This document shows, piece by piece, positions 46,766 to 59,175 of a DNA stretch of 64,000 nucleotides. The translations under genes and the position numbers were made by a program. Numbering within the stretch: the stretch's first letter is position 1; every line of letters starts with the position of its first letter. Source of the DNA: Rehmannia glutinosa (Eukaryota > Streptophyta > Magnoliopsida > Lamiales > Orobanchaceae); the NCBI GenBank assembly GCA_016081115.2, contig CM071924.1, positions 91,216,616 to 91,280,615 of the forward strand, written 5' to 3'. The notes below the pieces were generated by a model that saw only the letters and a list, made by a program, of their open reading frames with translations, was not told where the DNA came from and ran no database searches.

Positions 46766-48160
46766 ATGGCAACGGATCCGAACAGATCGGCGGTGAAGAC
46801 GAGGATGAAGCACCATTCGTGGTTTACACTACGGATCAGAAAGGCGACAATAAACCCCTTTTGTGCTTGCTTGGGAAAGGTGTGGACCCGTAAATCCTTC
46901 AACGCGTTTGGACTACGGAGACTATGCGTAAAGTGTGGAAGCCGACTTATGGAATGACGGCGAAGGAAATTGAAAAAATCTCTTCTCTTTTAAGTTCAAC
47001 CATTGGAGAGATGTGGACAAAATTTTATCTATGGAACCGTGGCAATATGACAAGCATGTTGTAATCGGCCGTTGGATAACCGGATCCAACCATCTGCGAT
47101 GAGTTTCGATTTTGTCCCTTTTTGGATTCGTCTCTATGACTTACCCATGGCGGCGCGACAAGCAGATACACTCCATCAAATAGGGAGTCGTTTTGGAACA
47201 GTCATACAAAGTTGACAACTCTTCCCTTGAAGGTTTTGATCGTAGCATTCGTATTAAAATTTCCTTGGACTGAAAAAACCCCTTAAAAAGGGAACGAAAA
47301 TTTCCATTGATAATAGAAACCCGATATGGATACTCGTTAAATACGAACGATCGGCTTCCTTTTGCTATATTTGTGGACACTGGGACACACAAAACGTGAT
47401 TGTGAGACAGGTTGATGATCGAGATGAATTCTTGAACCTATCGAGAAGATGTTACGCCTTTCGGAGACTGGATAAGGGCATCCCCAATGAAACATGCTAG
47501 AGTAATCAGCGTTGACGGAGAAAAGAAAGAGGATAGCAATGAAATACGTCGAAGATTATTTTTAAATCTCTCCAACAAAAGAACATGACATGGAACCAAC
47601 ATGCCGAGAATAAAGACATGACAACGCACCGGACATCCCCAAGGAGTAAGCTCACGCGATAAATGACCTCCAAAAGGTAATTGTGAATGGAAAGAGCCAA
47701 ACTAGCGAGAAGTCTTCTCACCGATAAAAACTCTCCATCACCACATTTCAACAACAACCGTTGAACACCAAAACCCCCTGTTTTACACAAGAGACCAACA
47801 CTATCACTCATAACCCGGTACAAGTACTGTTTTTTTTCCTTCACCAAATTTTAACAATATAAACCTTAACCTCAATGAACCCAAAATACCCGAATTTCTT
47901 TACCCACATGATGACCAATTACGCAATACCCCATCAACATCAAAAGAACCCGGACAGACACCCAATCTTACGGCCCTAACCCCACAAGCCCACATAACCA
48001 ACACCCAATACACCCCTTCTCGTACCGTGAAAATCAACCGAAAGCCTAAACCAAAAGCAGATCAAACACCTAGACCAACTCTTACCAATACCCCAATTGT
48101 TGGAAAACGTCGAGGACTGACGGATATGGAGGTCGACACGCAAAAGAAGTCAAGGTAACC
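46766..48160 (+). pseudogene. LINE ORF1 (DUF4283 plus CCHC zinc knuckle), frameshifted
   Basis: Segments in changing frames give APFVVYTTDQKGDNKPLLC, KSFNAFG, FVPFWIRLYDLP, and a knuckle of the C-Y-I-C-G-H type near 47364. The knuckle is followed by Pro/Thr-rich sequence to about 48160, the order of plant L1 ORF1 RNA-binding proteins. At least four frame changes are needed. The start is taken as the ATG at 46766 (MATDPNRS). Confidence 0.78.
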
Positions 48161-48217
48161 GAAATGGAATTTAAACACGATATATCAACGGCGAGGTGAA
48201 CCCCACCGCCGATCGCC

Positions 48218-51200
48218 ATGAATATCTTCACTGAACTGTCGGGCTTGGGAACCGAGCGGCGATTCGTGTTTCTTAAGAATACCTACAAAATGAACAAATG
48301 GGATTGTGTTTTTGATGGAAACAAAAATCTCAGTTGTTCGAATGAATCAGTTAAACAGCCGTAGTTTTGGTTTCAAAGGTTGCTTTCCAGTCGATTGCGT
48401 AGGTGAGGGTAATAACAAACGGGGTGGCATGTGTATGTTGTGGCGAGAGCCATTTGACCTTTCCTTGATCTCATTTTCCCAGCACCATATCTCCGTGTCA
48501 GTTAAGTGTGCAGGTGTAGCTCCTAATTGGATTTGCTCTGGAATCTACGGATGGCCAGAGCATACGCAGAAATGGAGAACTTGGCAACTGTTAAAATCCA
48601 TTTATCCGGGAGTTGGAATTCCTTGGATATGCATGGGAGACTATAATGAAATCATGTGGCTCCATGAAAAAAAGGGTGGAAATTTGAAGTCTTGGCAAGA
48701 TATGGAACAATTTCGTACTGTAGTGGGAGAATGCGAATTATCTGACCTTGGATTCTCCGGACATCGATTTACATGGACGAACGGTCGAAGTGGAGAGGAC
48801 AATATCCAGGAACGCCTAGACAGGGTTTTGGCAAATGAAACATGGAAAAATATTTTCCCTTCTTGGCGTGTATCACATTTACATCGGGTGAAATCTGACC
48901 ATACTCCACTACTTGTCAATTTCGATAATGTGGATCGATGCTTTTCACACAATCGAAGAAAGAAAAAATTTCGATTTGAGAAAATGTGGCTGGAACACCA
49001 AGACTGTGAAAAAATCGTCAAACAAGCTTGGTCACAACAAGAGACCAGTAATTTCATGAGAAAACTGAATCATTGTGGAGAAGTACTTCAAGCATGGGAC
49101 AAAAATGAGTTTGGACAGATTAGAAAGAAGCTGACACTTTTATCCGATAAACTAGCCATAATGCAAGCAAAAAAACAAACCCGGTGGGTGATTCGAGAAA
49201 GCAAAAATATAGAAGAGGAGTGAATGAAACTCTCGATTGGAGGAAATAATGTGGCATCAAAGATCGCGGGCGCTCTGGTTAAAAGATGGGGATAAAAATA
49301 CATCTTTTTTCCACCAAAAAGCTTCAAACAGGAACAAACGTAATACTATCGAGAAGCTGAAAGATGATACGGGTCAGTGGGTGGTAGATGATGGGATTGC
49401 ACGGATTCTAAATGAGTACTATTTCAATCTCTTTTGATCTGTTGCCCCGGAAATTTCGACAGGTCCTAAACGATTAAACCAAGGATTTCTCGAGAAATGA
49501 ATGAAACACTTACAGAGCCTTTCACCGCAGAGGAAGTACACGAGCCCTACACCACATGCATCCGTTAAAAGCCCAGGAGCCCGAGATGGTATGCCTCCTC
49601 TATTTTTTCAAAAATTCGGAAATTTGTTAAACATGATTTTATTTCTCTTGTCTTGGGTGTGCTCAATAATAAAGTCGATCCCTCAAATCTTAATCACACA
49701 TATATTGTTTTGATCCGAAAATCAAATCGCCCGAAACCACTAAAGACTATCGGCCTATTAGCCTTTGCAACGTTATTTTTAGAGTCGTCACCAAAGTCAT
49801 AGCCAATAGATTAAAGTTGATCCTCCCTGATATTATTTCAGAGAACCAAAGTGCGTTTATACCAGGTCGACTTATCACTGATAATGCTATGGTTGCTTTT
49901 GAAATTTTTCACTCTATGAAAAAGAAAAATCGGAAAGAAAGGTCACCTTGCACTAAAACTCGATATGCGTAAAGCCTATGATAGAGTTGAGTGGCCTTTC
50001 TTACTGTGCCATGCTTGAAAAACTAGGCATGAATAGGAATTGGGTGGAGCTTATTATGCGTTGTGTGAGCAGTGTCTTATTCTATATTACTTAATGGATC
50101 ACCTTTGGACAAATTTAATCCGGGGAGAGGACTTCGTCAAGGCGATCCTCTGTCCCCTTATTTATTTTTGATTTGTGCGAAGGTTTCTCCGCATTGTTGA
50201 ACAAGCGAGAAAGAAATGGTGATATTCATGGATTTTGGTCACTAGAAATGCACCATCGATATCTCATTTATTTTTTTGACGACGCAGTATTCTTTTTTTG
50301 GCAACAACACATGAGGTGGATAAAGTGACACATTATCAAAGCTTATGAGGAAGCTTCGGGACAACAAATAAATTTAGAGAAGTCTCGAACTCTCGGCCTA
50401 GTGCAAACGTGTCGGAAGTTTCGAGAAATGAGTGTGCAACCGTATGGGAGTAAAGCGGTGTGTATGCATGAGAAGTATCTAGGGATCGCCAACACTAATT
50501 GGGCGATCAAAAAAATCCATTTTTGCTAATATTTGTGAGAGAGTCGTCTAAACCGAAAGGTTGGAAGGAGAAAGCTCATGTCTCGTGGAGGGAAAGAAAT
50601 TGACGATTAAGGCGAGTAGTCCGGGCAATCCCTATCTATTTTATGAGTTGTTTTCTTTTCCGGTGGAAACTTGTAAGGATATTGAGAAATCTATTGCTCG
50701 CCCGGTGGGGTAGTAAAAACGGGAGCGAAAAATTCATTGGGCTAAATGGGAACGCATGACTCTATCCAAGTCACAAGGGGGTTTGGGATTTCGGGAATTT
50801 AGATGTTTTAATATGGCTATGATTGCAAAACAAGTCCGAGATCGATGGACCAACAAGAGTCTCTCCTATGATGATCCTTAAATCAAAATATTTTCCGAGG
50901 GGGGACGTCATGACAGCAGGGCTGGGCTATCAACCTAGTTTCTTATGGCGCAGTTTATGTGCAGTCCGTGAAATCATTCAGGAAGGAATGGGATGGCGAA
51001 TAGGAAATGGAGCAAAAATTGACGCTTGGCGAGATCGATGGATAGGAACTACAAAATTGACAAGACCAACATCTATACCAGGGAGGAATAATAATGCCAT
51101 GACGGTCGGTAATTGGTGGACTTTGATAGGTGTACTTGGGGACGCTACAAAGATTCATCAATTATTTTCTATTGATGATGCAAATCAAATACTTTCAATG

Positions 51201-52290
51201 CATTTAAGTCCGAGGTTTCCAGAGGATAAACGAGTGTGGTTATTCTCGGCGACGGGGCGATATACAGTTAAATCTGCTTATCATGTGGCGATAGAAAAAT
51301 TCTCTATCAACCATAATGGTATCCCTTCATCGAGCTTAATCAACAAGGCATGGAAAAAATTATGGACACTTCGATTACCCGCAAAGGTGTTGCATTTTTT
51401 GTGGAGAGCATGCACGGACACTCTTCCAACGAAGGAGAACTTGATACTGACGGCATGAATATTGACTCGGCGTGTTCAATTTGTGGAGAAGGGTCAATCA
51501 TTATCCCATTTGTTGGTTCGATGCTCACGGCCGCACATGTGGTATATCTCCCATTGAGATTAGATTTGCGATTGGTAACTTTTGACTCTTTTAGGAACCT
51601 TTGTGGTGTTTGGACTCTCATCCGATTGAATATATTGAGTTCTTTGGGAATTTTGGCTTGGAAAGTGTGGCAAGTTGAAATCGGGTCCGCTTGGAGGAGG
51701 CAAAATTTGATCCTATTATTGTGATTCAAGGAGCGATGGTAGCTTTAACGAGAATTCCAATTACACCGCAAAGAGCCGAGATTAAGAAGAGGGAGTGTAA
51801 TCCCGAAAAATGGAAGCCACTCCGATTTTGGGATATGGAAAATGAATACGAGATCTTTGCCACGATACAAGGATGGTTCGGGATTTGGTTTCGTGATTCG
51901 TGATTCGGACGGCAACGTGAAAATGGCGGGAGCAAAGCGCACCAAAGTCGAGGAGTAGTCTTGTGATTGAAGGTTTGGCTATATGTTTCGCTTACAATCG
52001 CCCAGCTGTACCGGAATTACAGGCCTTAAGGTAGAATGTGATAGTCGAGTCCTTGTTGAGGGATGATGAAGAATAATATCCCGAAATCCACGGTGATATC
52101 ATCATTGGCGACATTAAAAGTCGATGGATCTGCTAGAGGCGTGCGGTGCATCACATTTCAAGACAAAGAAACAAATTGGCTCATAGTTTAGCCCATTTTG
52201 TAGTTGAATGTGATAAGGAGTTTTTATGGTTTGAGGAAGCGCCCTTTAATGGATGTCATAAGGCAAAATGATGTAGCTTTTGATTCTGAG
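48218..52290 (+). pseudogene. LINE ORF2 (endonuclease, reverse transcriptase, RNase H), frameshifted
   Basis: The endonuclease reads almost unbroken at 48306-49220 (SGIYGWPEH, CMGDYNEI, GHRFTWTNGRSG, KSDHTPLL), then stops at TGA 49221-49223. The reverse transcriptase lies at about 49730-50800 in several frames, with [28 protein letters not shown] and a FFDD catalytic box near 50273-50284. A zf-RVT segment covers 50823-51540 (WKKLWTLRLPAKVLHFLWRAC). An RNase H-like tail is at about 51960-52260. Breaks often coincide with homopolymers; for example the start has GGG where the LINE at 2400 has GGGGG. Confidence 0.85.
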
Positions 52291-52332
52291 TAATGAAATT
52301 TGTATTTTCTCTCAAAAAAAAAAAAAAAAAAA

Positions 52333-52383
52333 TAATCTTATAATAGGGTTCCTCAAAAAAAAAAAAAAAATCTTATAATAGGG
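52333..52383 (+). repeat. Duplicated LINE 3' junction: target repeat, second poly(A), target repeat
   Basis: After the LINE tail comes TAATCTTATAATAGGG, then TTCCTC, then 16 A (52355-52370), then TCTTATAATAGGG again (52371-52383). Confidence 0.9.
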
Positions 52384-52570
52384 ACTAGGGTAAAAGGTGG
52401 AATTTATTATCAAAGTTGAGATAATTTCCTGGGCCCATTGCCCAATCATGGGCTTTAAACAGCCAATCAAGTTGGTCAAACGTGACCCAAATACACTACA
52501 ATTGTTTGATGAACTTGGGTTTTTGACATAGGCTTTCACATTCACAAGAACTGGAAATAGTGATGCAATG
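52384..52570. other. Short intergenic segment
   Basis: Original flank of the LINE insertion site. No gene is recognised. Confidence 0.5.
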
Positions 52571-52730
52571 GCAATTGATCTGATTTACTTGGACCCGACA
52601 TCCAACCTACTATTCCCGAGCTAAAAGCTAAAATTAATGAAATTAAGGATGACTTGTCTATTCTAAAAAGAAAAATAGAATTGTTGAAAATATACCTTCT
52701 ACTTCTAAAACGAAGTATGATTCATCGACG

Positions 52731-53093
52731 ATGAAATTAATGATACTAATGAAGAAGAAAAAATATTCTACAATTAAGAAAGAAATATTATCTATAGTTC
52801 TTTGTATCACTAAATTTGAAAGTTATTTATTAAATAAGAAATTCTTATTAATAATTGACTGCAAATCTGCAAAATATGTTTTAACTAAAGATGTTAAAAA
52901 TATGACATCTAAACAAATATTTGCTAGATGGCAGGCAATCCTGTCTTGTTTCGATTTTGATATTGAACATATTTCTGGAAAATCTAATTCATTACCAGAT
53001 TTTTTAACACGAGAATTCTTACAAGGAAAATCCTTGGAATACCATCCACCGGAGGAATCAGCCTCCAAAAAACCAACAGAACAAGATGAATAA
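52731..53093 (+). pseudogene. RNase H C-terminal fragment, pararetrovirus-like
   Basis: About 120 codons. Family features are the KKEIL helix, a conserved Asp within a DCKSA stretch, and a DFLTRE tail, which resembles caulimovirid reverse transcriptase/RNase H C-termini. The reverse transcriptase itself is absent. The ORF stop overlaps the next ORF's start by 8 bp. Confidence 0.6.
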
Positions 53094-53506
53094 AAATTCA
53101 TCTGGAGCTTCATTCTCAGGTGCTAAAAGCACTAAAGATACTAAAGCTACTGATGAATCTTCTATAATGACGAATTTCGATCCAATGAAGGAATTCGAAA
53201 ATGATGACAGTGCCTATGGTATTCAAATATATCAAAATGCTATTTTTTCAAATAGTCCTAATAAGACAATTGAAGAACTAAAATATCCTTATGTTATTTC
53301 CGGTTATATAAAATATTGTCCAGTGGAAGAAAGTTTACAAAACTTTTTTCCATCACATGTTGCCCAGTCATATTTGCTAAGAGATCTTTCTCCCTTATTT
53401 GGGAAAAAAAACCCGAGAATACTTCGAGGCAATTTTATCTGAAACTGGATCTGTAGAAATAGTCCACATGAACCGTGGTACTCATGAGTATAGTTTTCTA
53501 AAATGA
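53086..53506 (+). pseudogene. Pararetrovirus-like ORF of unknown function
   Basis: Begins at ATG 53086 inside the end of the RNase H ORF. The frame shifts near 53402-53410 at a run of A and would stop at 53504-53506, overlapping the next ATG at 53503. I recognise no domain. Confidence 0.45.
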
Positions 53507-54298
53507 CTATTAAAAATATCATTCCACCTACAAGTTGGAGTTTACAATTGCTACAACCAAGGCAATTGAATACTTTTAAAGCATTGTCAAATCTTTATAA
53601 CTATGACGATTATATTCGTGCATGGGAATTTACCCCACTCTACGATAATACTCAAAGGAAACACACTTGGTGGATAAAATTTTCACTTGTTGAACCAACT
53701 CAATATATTCATATTTGGTTTAAAACTTTTTTCTTTTCTTGGGGAGTATCTCTAGATATTTTGCCCAGGAATGTAAAACAGATTTTACTTCTATTTCAAC
53801 AAACTAATGATCAGTTTGATTTTGCTACATCTCTATTGCAATTTGCAATACAATATTAATTCTCATGGATTATAAAATGGGAATACTCTTCAAAAAAGAG
53901 ATCTGATAAAAAAGGACATTAAATTAAATATCACATTTTTATGAAGAAACATTTTAATAAAATGGTGGGCCAAAGAAGATTTCTTTGGTGAAGGATCAAC
54001 TTATAGCTTGAAAGGAATTAGATCATTGAAATCTGCCCATGAAACGATGAGAAATATGAATTATCAAGTGTCGACACAATCATCCCTTCTAAAAGAATTA
54101 TTGCAGCATATGGATAAAGAAAGTGTTGCAAAATTATTTAAAGAAGTTTTTGAACCCGTAAACACTGGGACAAATAAGTCAAGTTCTTCATCTTCAAAAG
54201 ATAAAAATACTAAAGACGTTGAAATGAACGACACACAAAATCCATATGATGATGAAGATCTAATCCTGGAAATGATGACCAAAGAATATAAAGGATAA
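53503..54298 (+). pseudogene. Second pararetrovirus-like ORF, interrupted
   Basis: Open at 53503-53859, broken at 53860-54007, open again at 54008-54298. The last part is Ser/Lys/Asp-rich and ends in an acidic tail. A second, inverted copy of its 3' two-thirds lies at 54950-55574. Function unknown. Confidence 0.45.
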
Positions 54299-54395
54299 AA
54301 TTGTCCCAAAACAATCCCAGATGAATCTGTCAGCATGACATCGTGAATGATTTAAAGACGATGATGACAAAGAATGATGTCGTGAGTGAAAAAAT

Positions 54396-54500
54396 TCTAT
54401 TTATTACAACTGAAGAAAATGTTTACAAGAGAGAGAGAGTGAAAAATTTTGATGCTGGAAATGAAGAGACTTTGAGCCTTTTATAACCATCCGCGGAGAA
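54396..54500. repeat. Direct repeat copy 1 between the inverted arms
   Basis: TTCTATTTATTACAACTGAAG... to ...TTTTATAACCATC; repeated at 54756-54860 with about 90% identity by eye. It includes a TATA-like CTTTTATAACC. Confidence 0.75.
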
Positions 54501-54576
54501 TTTTTAAGACTTTAAGGCTTAATAAAATTTGATAGCAGAAGAAGCAATTGTATGAAACTTATGAGTTTCAATTATC

Positions 54577-54579
<3 letters not shown>

Positions 54580-54627
<48 letters not shown>
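54580..54627. repeat. (TTA)n microsatellite
   Basis: About 15 TTA/ATT units between the two direct repeats. Confidence 0.9.
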
Positions 54628-54628
<1 letters not shown>

Positions 54629-54755
54629 TTTATCGAAAATTAAAATTTCATACAAAATAAATACACAGTCTAATTTATAGAATTATAAACTTTTATTAAA
54701 AAAAATTACATGTACAGTGATCTTGGTCAGAATAGTAGATCGGAAACTATTACAA

Positions 54756-54860
54756 ACTTCTATTTATTACAACTGAAGAAAATGTTTACAAGAAAGAGAA
54801 AGTGAAAAATTTTGACGATGGAAATGAATAGGCTTTGAGATTTTTATAACCATCTGCAGA
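54756..54860. repeat. Direct repeat copy 2 between the inverted arms
   Basis: Partner of 54396-54500. Confidence 0.75.
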
Positions 54861-54945
54861 CTCCAACCCCAGATTTCAAATTTTATAAAATTGCTAACAT
54901 CACTGCTTTCGTCTCTGCTTTCGTCACTGCTGAGATCACGGTTGA

Positions 54946-55574
54946 TGTCATGCTGACAGATTCATCTGGGATTGTTTTGGGACAATTTTATCCTTCATAT
55001 TCTTTGGTCATTATTTCTAGAATTAGATCTTCATCATCACAGGGATTTTGTGCATCATTCATTTCAACGTCTTCAGTATTTTTATCTTTTGAAGATGAAG
55101 AACTTGACTTATCTAACCCAGTGTTTACGGGTTCAAAAATTTCTTTAATAATTTTGCAACACTTTTTTTTATCCATATGTTGCAATAATTCTTTTAGAAG
55201 GGTTGATTGTGTCGGGACTTGATATTCATATTCCTTATCGTTTCATGGGCAGGTTTTAGTGATTTAATTCCTTTCAAGCTATAAGTTGATCCTTCGCCAA
55301 AGAATTCTTCTTTGGCCCACCATTTTATCAAAATATTTCTTCCTAAAAATGCGACATTTCATTTAATGTCCTTTTTTATCAGATCTCTTTTTTGAAGACC
55401 GTTTTCCCATTTTATAATCCATGGGAATTGATATGGTATTGCGAATTGCAATAGAGATGTAGCAGAATCAAATTGATCATTGTTTATTGAAATAGAAGTA
55501 AAATCTGTTTTACATTCCTGAGCAAAATATCTAGAGATACTCCCAAGAAAAGAATTTTTTTTTAAAACCAAATA
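54946..55574 (-). mobile_element. Endogenous pararetrovirus-like fragment, inverted right arm
   Basis: Minus-strand copy of about 53715-54346, with the same two ORF pieces at 55571-55359 and 55185-54988. It is cut abruptly at 55574 by the gypsy LTR that begins at 55575. Confidence 0.75.
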
Positions 55575-57700
55575 TGTAACGCCCCATTTTTTTTAGTGCA
55601 TTTTTTTTAGCGTTACTAAAATTTTAAGAAAATACGTGTAATTTTTTTTTTTAAATAGATAAATGAAAAGTTTAGCGGAAGCATTAATGAGAATACTTAA
55701 AGTCTTAAGAAATAAGTATAGAGTATTTGTCAAAAATTAAAAATCCACTCAAAACACTTTGAAATAAATTAAAAAGAAAATAGTACACCACAATTGCTCG
55801 AAATTTAAAACGAGTTAATAGTTTCTTGAAATTGAAATAATTAAAAGTGAAATCATCGGCTATTCTCCCACATCTGCAACGCATCCATCCGTATGATCTG
55901 AAAAGATTTGAATTTAGGGGTGAGTAATCATATACTCAGTAGGGATAAAGATTGTCCAAGCTAAATACGAAAAGTGTACAATTACATAAATTAACACATA
56001 ACCTTTCCCGTTGGCATGTTTCGAATAGCACATAACCTTTCCGTAGGCACGAATGCCATATTTTTCTTTCCCGTGGCGCGAGGCCAAAAAATTTTCCTTT
56101 CCCATAGGCACGAATGCCATATTTTCCTTTCCCGTGGCATGAGGCCAAAAATTTTCCTTTCCCATAGGCACGAATGCCATGTTTTCCTTTCCGTAGACGA
56201 GGCCAAAAATTTTCCTTTTCGTGGGTACGAATGCCATATTTTCCTTTCCCGTGGCATGAAGCCAAAAATTTTCCTTTCCCGTGGCACGAATGCCAAATTT
56301 TCATTTCCCGTGGCATGAAGCCAAAATGTTTCCTTTCCCATTGCATAAACATACATAGCATACATTGTAATGAAAAACATGTCATTTATAAAAAAATAAT
56401 CATATCATGTAGCACATTAAAAGCATAAAATTCAAATAATTATGCATGTCATGTAATACATCGAAAGCATATGATTCACATAATTATACATATCATTTAA
56501 ACATTTAAAATGTGTAATTTACATAATTGAACAGTTTAGGGATTTAACAAGGACAATGAAATATACACATAAAATGTGATAAAAATCCCTTCCTCAATCA
56601 GCAAAATAAAGTAGATGCACAAATAGCTCGAAAGTAGAAGTCCTAATTGTACGGTTCTTCGTCGCCTACAATATAAATTTAACATGATTTAGGCATGGAG
56701 ATTAAGTAGTAACTTATAATTGAAATAATTATATTTATAAAATAGTCTAGGGCTTTTTAGTATGAAAATTAACTAAAAATATATGTTTTTGGGCCTAATT
56801 AAAAGAAATTAAAAGTGAAATTTGAGATTTTGGACTAAACTAAAAAAATTTGGGGGTTAGACTGAAAAATCTAGAAAGTCTAAATAAGTTATAGGGGTAA
56901 ATTTGAAATTCTAAATATTTTAAGATAGAAACTGGATTTGAATTAAAACATGTTTGTGTCTAAATTAAAAATTCCAGAAACATTCATATGGAAATAGGAT
57001 TTAATTGAAATCTAAATGGGTTGCACTAAAAATTTCAAAATTTACATATGAACCAAACTTTATGTCAAATTTTCAAAAACAAGCCCCTAACACAATTCCC
57101 TTCTCTTTTCTTAATCTCACTCACGCACGCACACACACTTACACACACAAAACTCTACACATTACACACACATGCATACACGGTTACACACACACACACA
57201 AACACACCACACACAAACACACACTTACATACAGTAGCATACACATACGGTAGCATTACACACACACATGCATACACACGGTTACACACACACAATCACA
57301 CATACACAAACAAAACTCAACCCGTAAGCTCGACAAACTCCGTGAAAACTACAGGACGAGAAAAATTTGCATTGAGTATGATGAAAATTGAAGAACGATC
57401 AATATGAACTTACCTTGTATTATTGGTTGAATTATGTATTTGATAATGAGTTTGGAGAAGATAGAATAAATGGTTGGTTTTGAAGAAGAAAATAATAGTA
57501 CATCTCTTAACTTTCTCGATAACATGGGGATGGGGGGAATGGGCTAAAGTTGGGCATAATGGCAAAAAGCAACAAAGATGAGGTTATCTAAAAAAAAACA
57601 TTATTATCTCGCTCCCCACTAAATTGCTAATGAAAAAGAAAAAAATAAACTTGATTATCAAAAAATTTAGGATAAGAAAATACTGATTATGGGTTTTACA
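55575..57700 (-). repeat. 3' LTR of the gypsy element (2,126 bp)
   Basis: Minus-strand start TGTAAAACCC at 57700 and end GGGGCGTTACA at 55575 (TG...CA). Contains a tandem array at 56040-56340 and a CA-rich microsatellite at 57120-57310. Open frames across the array are repeat artefacts. Confidence 0.92.
56040..56340. repeat. Hairpin minisatellite in the 3' LTR
   Basis: About five units of roughly 60 bp. Each has GGCACGAATGCC (self-complementary ends) and GGCATGAGGCC, separated by AAAAATTTTCCTTTCCC. The right LTR has the homologous array at 63120-63425. Confidence 0.88.
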
Positions 57701-58271
57701 TCCTACCCCTCTTACAAAAAAATTTCGTCCTCGAAATTTCAAGCTTACCTAGTTGATGGAATAACTTGGGATGCTTGGCTCGAATCTCAGCTTCACGTTC
57801 CCATGTCGTTTCTTTTTGACCATGTCTAGTCCATTGAATCTTGACCAGGGTGATGTCTCTATTTCTCAACTTGTGTATCTTCCTGTCAAGGATAGCTACT
57901 GGTTTTTCTTCGTAAGTCATATCTCGGTTGACTTCCAGTGCTTCATGATTGACTATGTGGCTTGGATCGTAGACATATTTCCTCAACATAGACACGTGAA
58001 ATACGTTATGAACTGCTGCTAGTTCTGGCGGTAATGCCAATCTGTAAGCTACATCCCCGACTCGCTCCAATATTTCAAATGGTCCAATGAACCTAGATCT
58101 CAATTTTCCCTTCCTGCCAAATCTTACTATTCCTTTAGTCGGTGCAACCTTTAAGAAAACTTTCTCTCCTGTTTCAAACTGTAAGTCTTTCCTTCTCTGA
58201 TCTGCATAAGATTTCTGCCGGTCTTGGGCTATTTTTATTCTATCTCTGACTTTCTCAATAACCTTGACCAT
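57696..58271 (-). pseudogene. Gypsy integrase C-terminus with chromodomain
   Basis: Contains the integrase C-terminal GPFEILERVGDVAYRLALP and HNVFHVSMLRKY, then a chromodomain-like segment (PVAILDRKIHKLRN... to TTWERE) thought to target insertion to chromatin marks. The stop codon lies in the first bases of the LTR, the reading frame passing through the polypurine tract. The upstream join to the rest of integrase is frameshifted. Confidence 0.9.
57701..57713 (-). other. Polypurine tract of the gypsy element
   Basis: On the minus strand AAGAGGGGTAGGA abuts the 3' LTR start TGTAAAACCC. Confidence 0.88.
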
Positions 58272-59170
58272 CTCGCTCGACTAGCTCGGGACCTAACATT
58301 TTCTTTCTCGCCAACTTCATCCCAATAGATGGGGATCTACACTTTCTACCGTATAGGGCTTCATAAGGGGCCATTCCAATAGTCACCCGTGGTATTTGTT
58401 ATTGTAAGAGAATTCCACAAGAGGCAAGTATTTCTCCCAATTATCATCAAAATCCAAAATGCAACCCCTCAAGTAAATCTTCTAAGATTTGAATGGTTCT
58501 TTTCAGTTGTCCGTCAATGTCTCGAGGGTGAAAAGTTGTCTTTGAAATTGAGTTTCGTCCCCATCGCTTTTTGTAAACCACCCCAAAATTTTGATGTAAA
58601 TCTCGGATCTCTATCAAACTATAGAAACCGGTACCCCATGCAATCTTACAATTTCCTTGATGTAAAGATGTGCCAATTGTTCTAGATGTGTGTGTCATCT
58701 TGATTGAGAAAATGCGCGACTCGACTTGGTTAAACGATCTACTACAACCCAAATAGCTTGATTTCCACGGTTTGATCTTGGTAAACCTACTACAAAATCC
58801 ATGTTCACGTGTTCCCATTTCCACTCAGAATCAAGTGGTCTTAATAATCCGAAGGTCGTTGGTGCTCGGCCACTTTTCGACACGTCAAACATTTCTCCAC
58901 AAATTTTCCGATGCTTCCTTTCATATTTCTCCACCAAGAAAACTCCTTTGAGATCTTTATACATCTTTGTCCCACCGGGTGTCTTTGTGTAAGGCGTACA
59001 ATGTGCCTCTACCAATATTTTTCTTCTTAATTAAGTCGTCCTTAGGTACACATATTCTCCTTCATACAACGAGTGCACCATCGTCTACCGCTATTTCAAA
59101 ACCTTTAACTTCCCGACTAAAGTTTTCTTCCTCATTTTGCACAAAAATTCATCCTTCGTTTGTTCTTCCT
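58272..59170 (-). pseudogene. Gypsy integrase core, frameshifted
   Basis: Frame pieces include WKWEHVNMDFVVGLPRS and IWVVVDRLTKS (first catalytic Asp region), KMYKDLKGVF upstream and DLHQNFG downstream. At least three frame changes occur. Confidence 0.85.
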
Positions 59171-59175
59171 TGATG

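Larger units (their letters stand above)
46466..52332 (+). mobile_element. Full-length L1-type LINE with target duplication and poly(A)
   Basis: 5.87 kb from about 46466 to a 19 A tail at 52314-52332. The 15 bp TAATCTTATAATAGG occurs at 46451-46465 and directly after the tail at 52333-52347, a clean target duplication. Order: 5' leader, ORF1 (about 46766-48160), ORF2 (about 48218-52290) with endonuclease, reverse transcriptase, zf-RVT and RNase H-like segments. It carries many frameshifts, so it is annotated as non-functional as read, though its tail and target repeats look recent. Confidence 0.93.
52571..54346 (+). mobile_element. Endogenous pararetrovirus-like fragment, left arm
   Basis: Compact run of overlapping plus-strand ORFs. 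The first (52731-53093) resembles the C-terminal RNase H end of a caulimovirid polyprotein. The following ORFs have no cellular counterpart I recognise. They overlap by a few bases (53086-53093 and 53503-53506), as in compact viral genomes. The polyprotein's upstream part is missing and several frame breaks are present, so this is an inactive relic. A diverged gypsy-type element is an alternative origin. Confidence 0.6.

Noticed and set aside
55914..56385. Overlapping repeat proteins in all frames of the gypsy LTR
   Set aside because: The tandem unit lacks stop codons; no start context or homologue, and the same occurs in the other LTR at 62993-63510.
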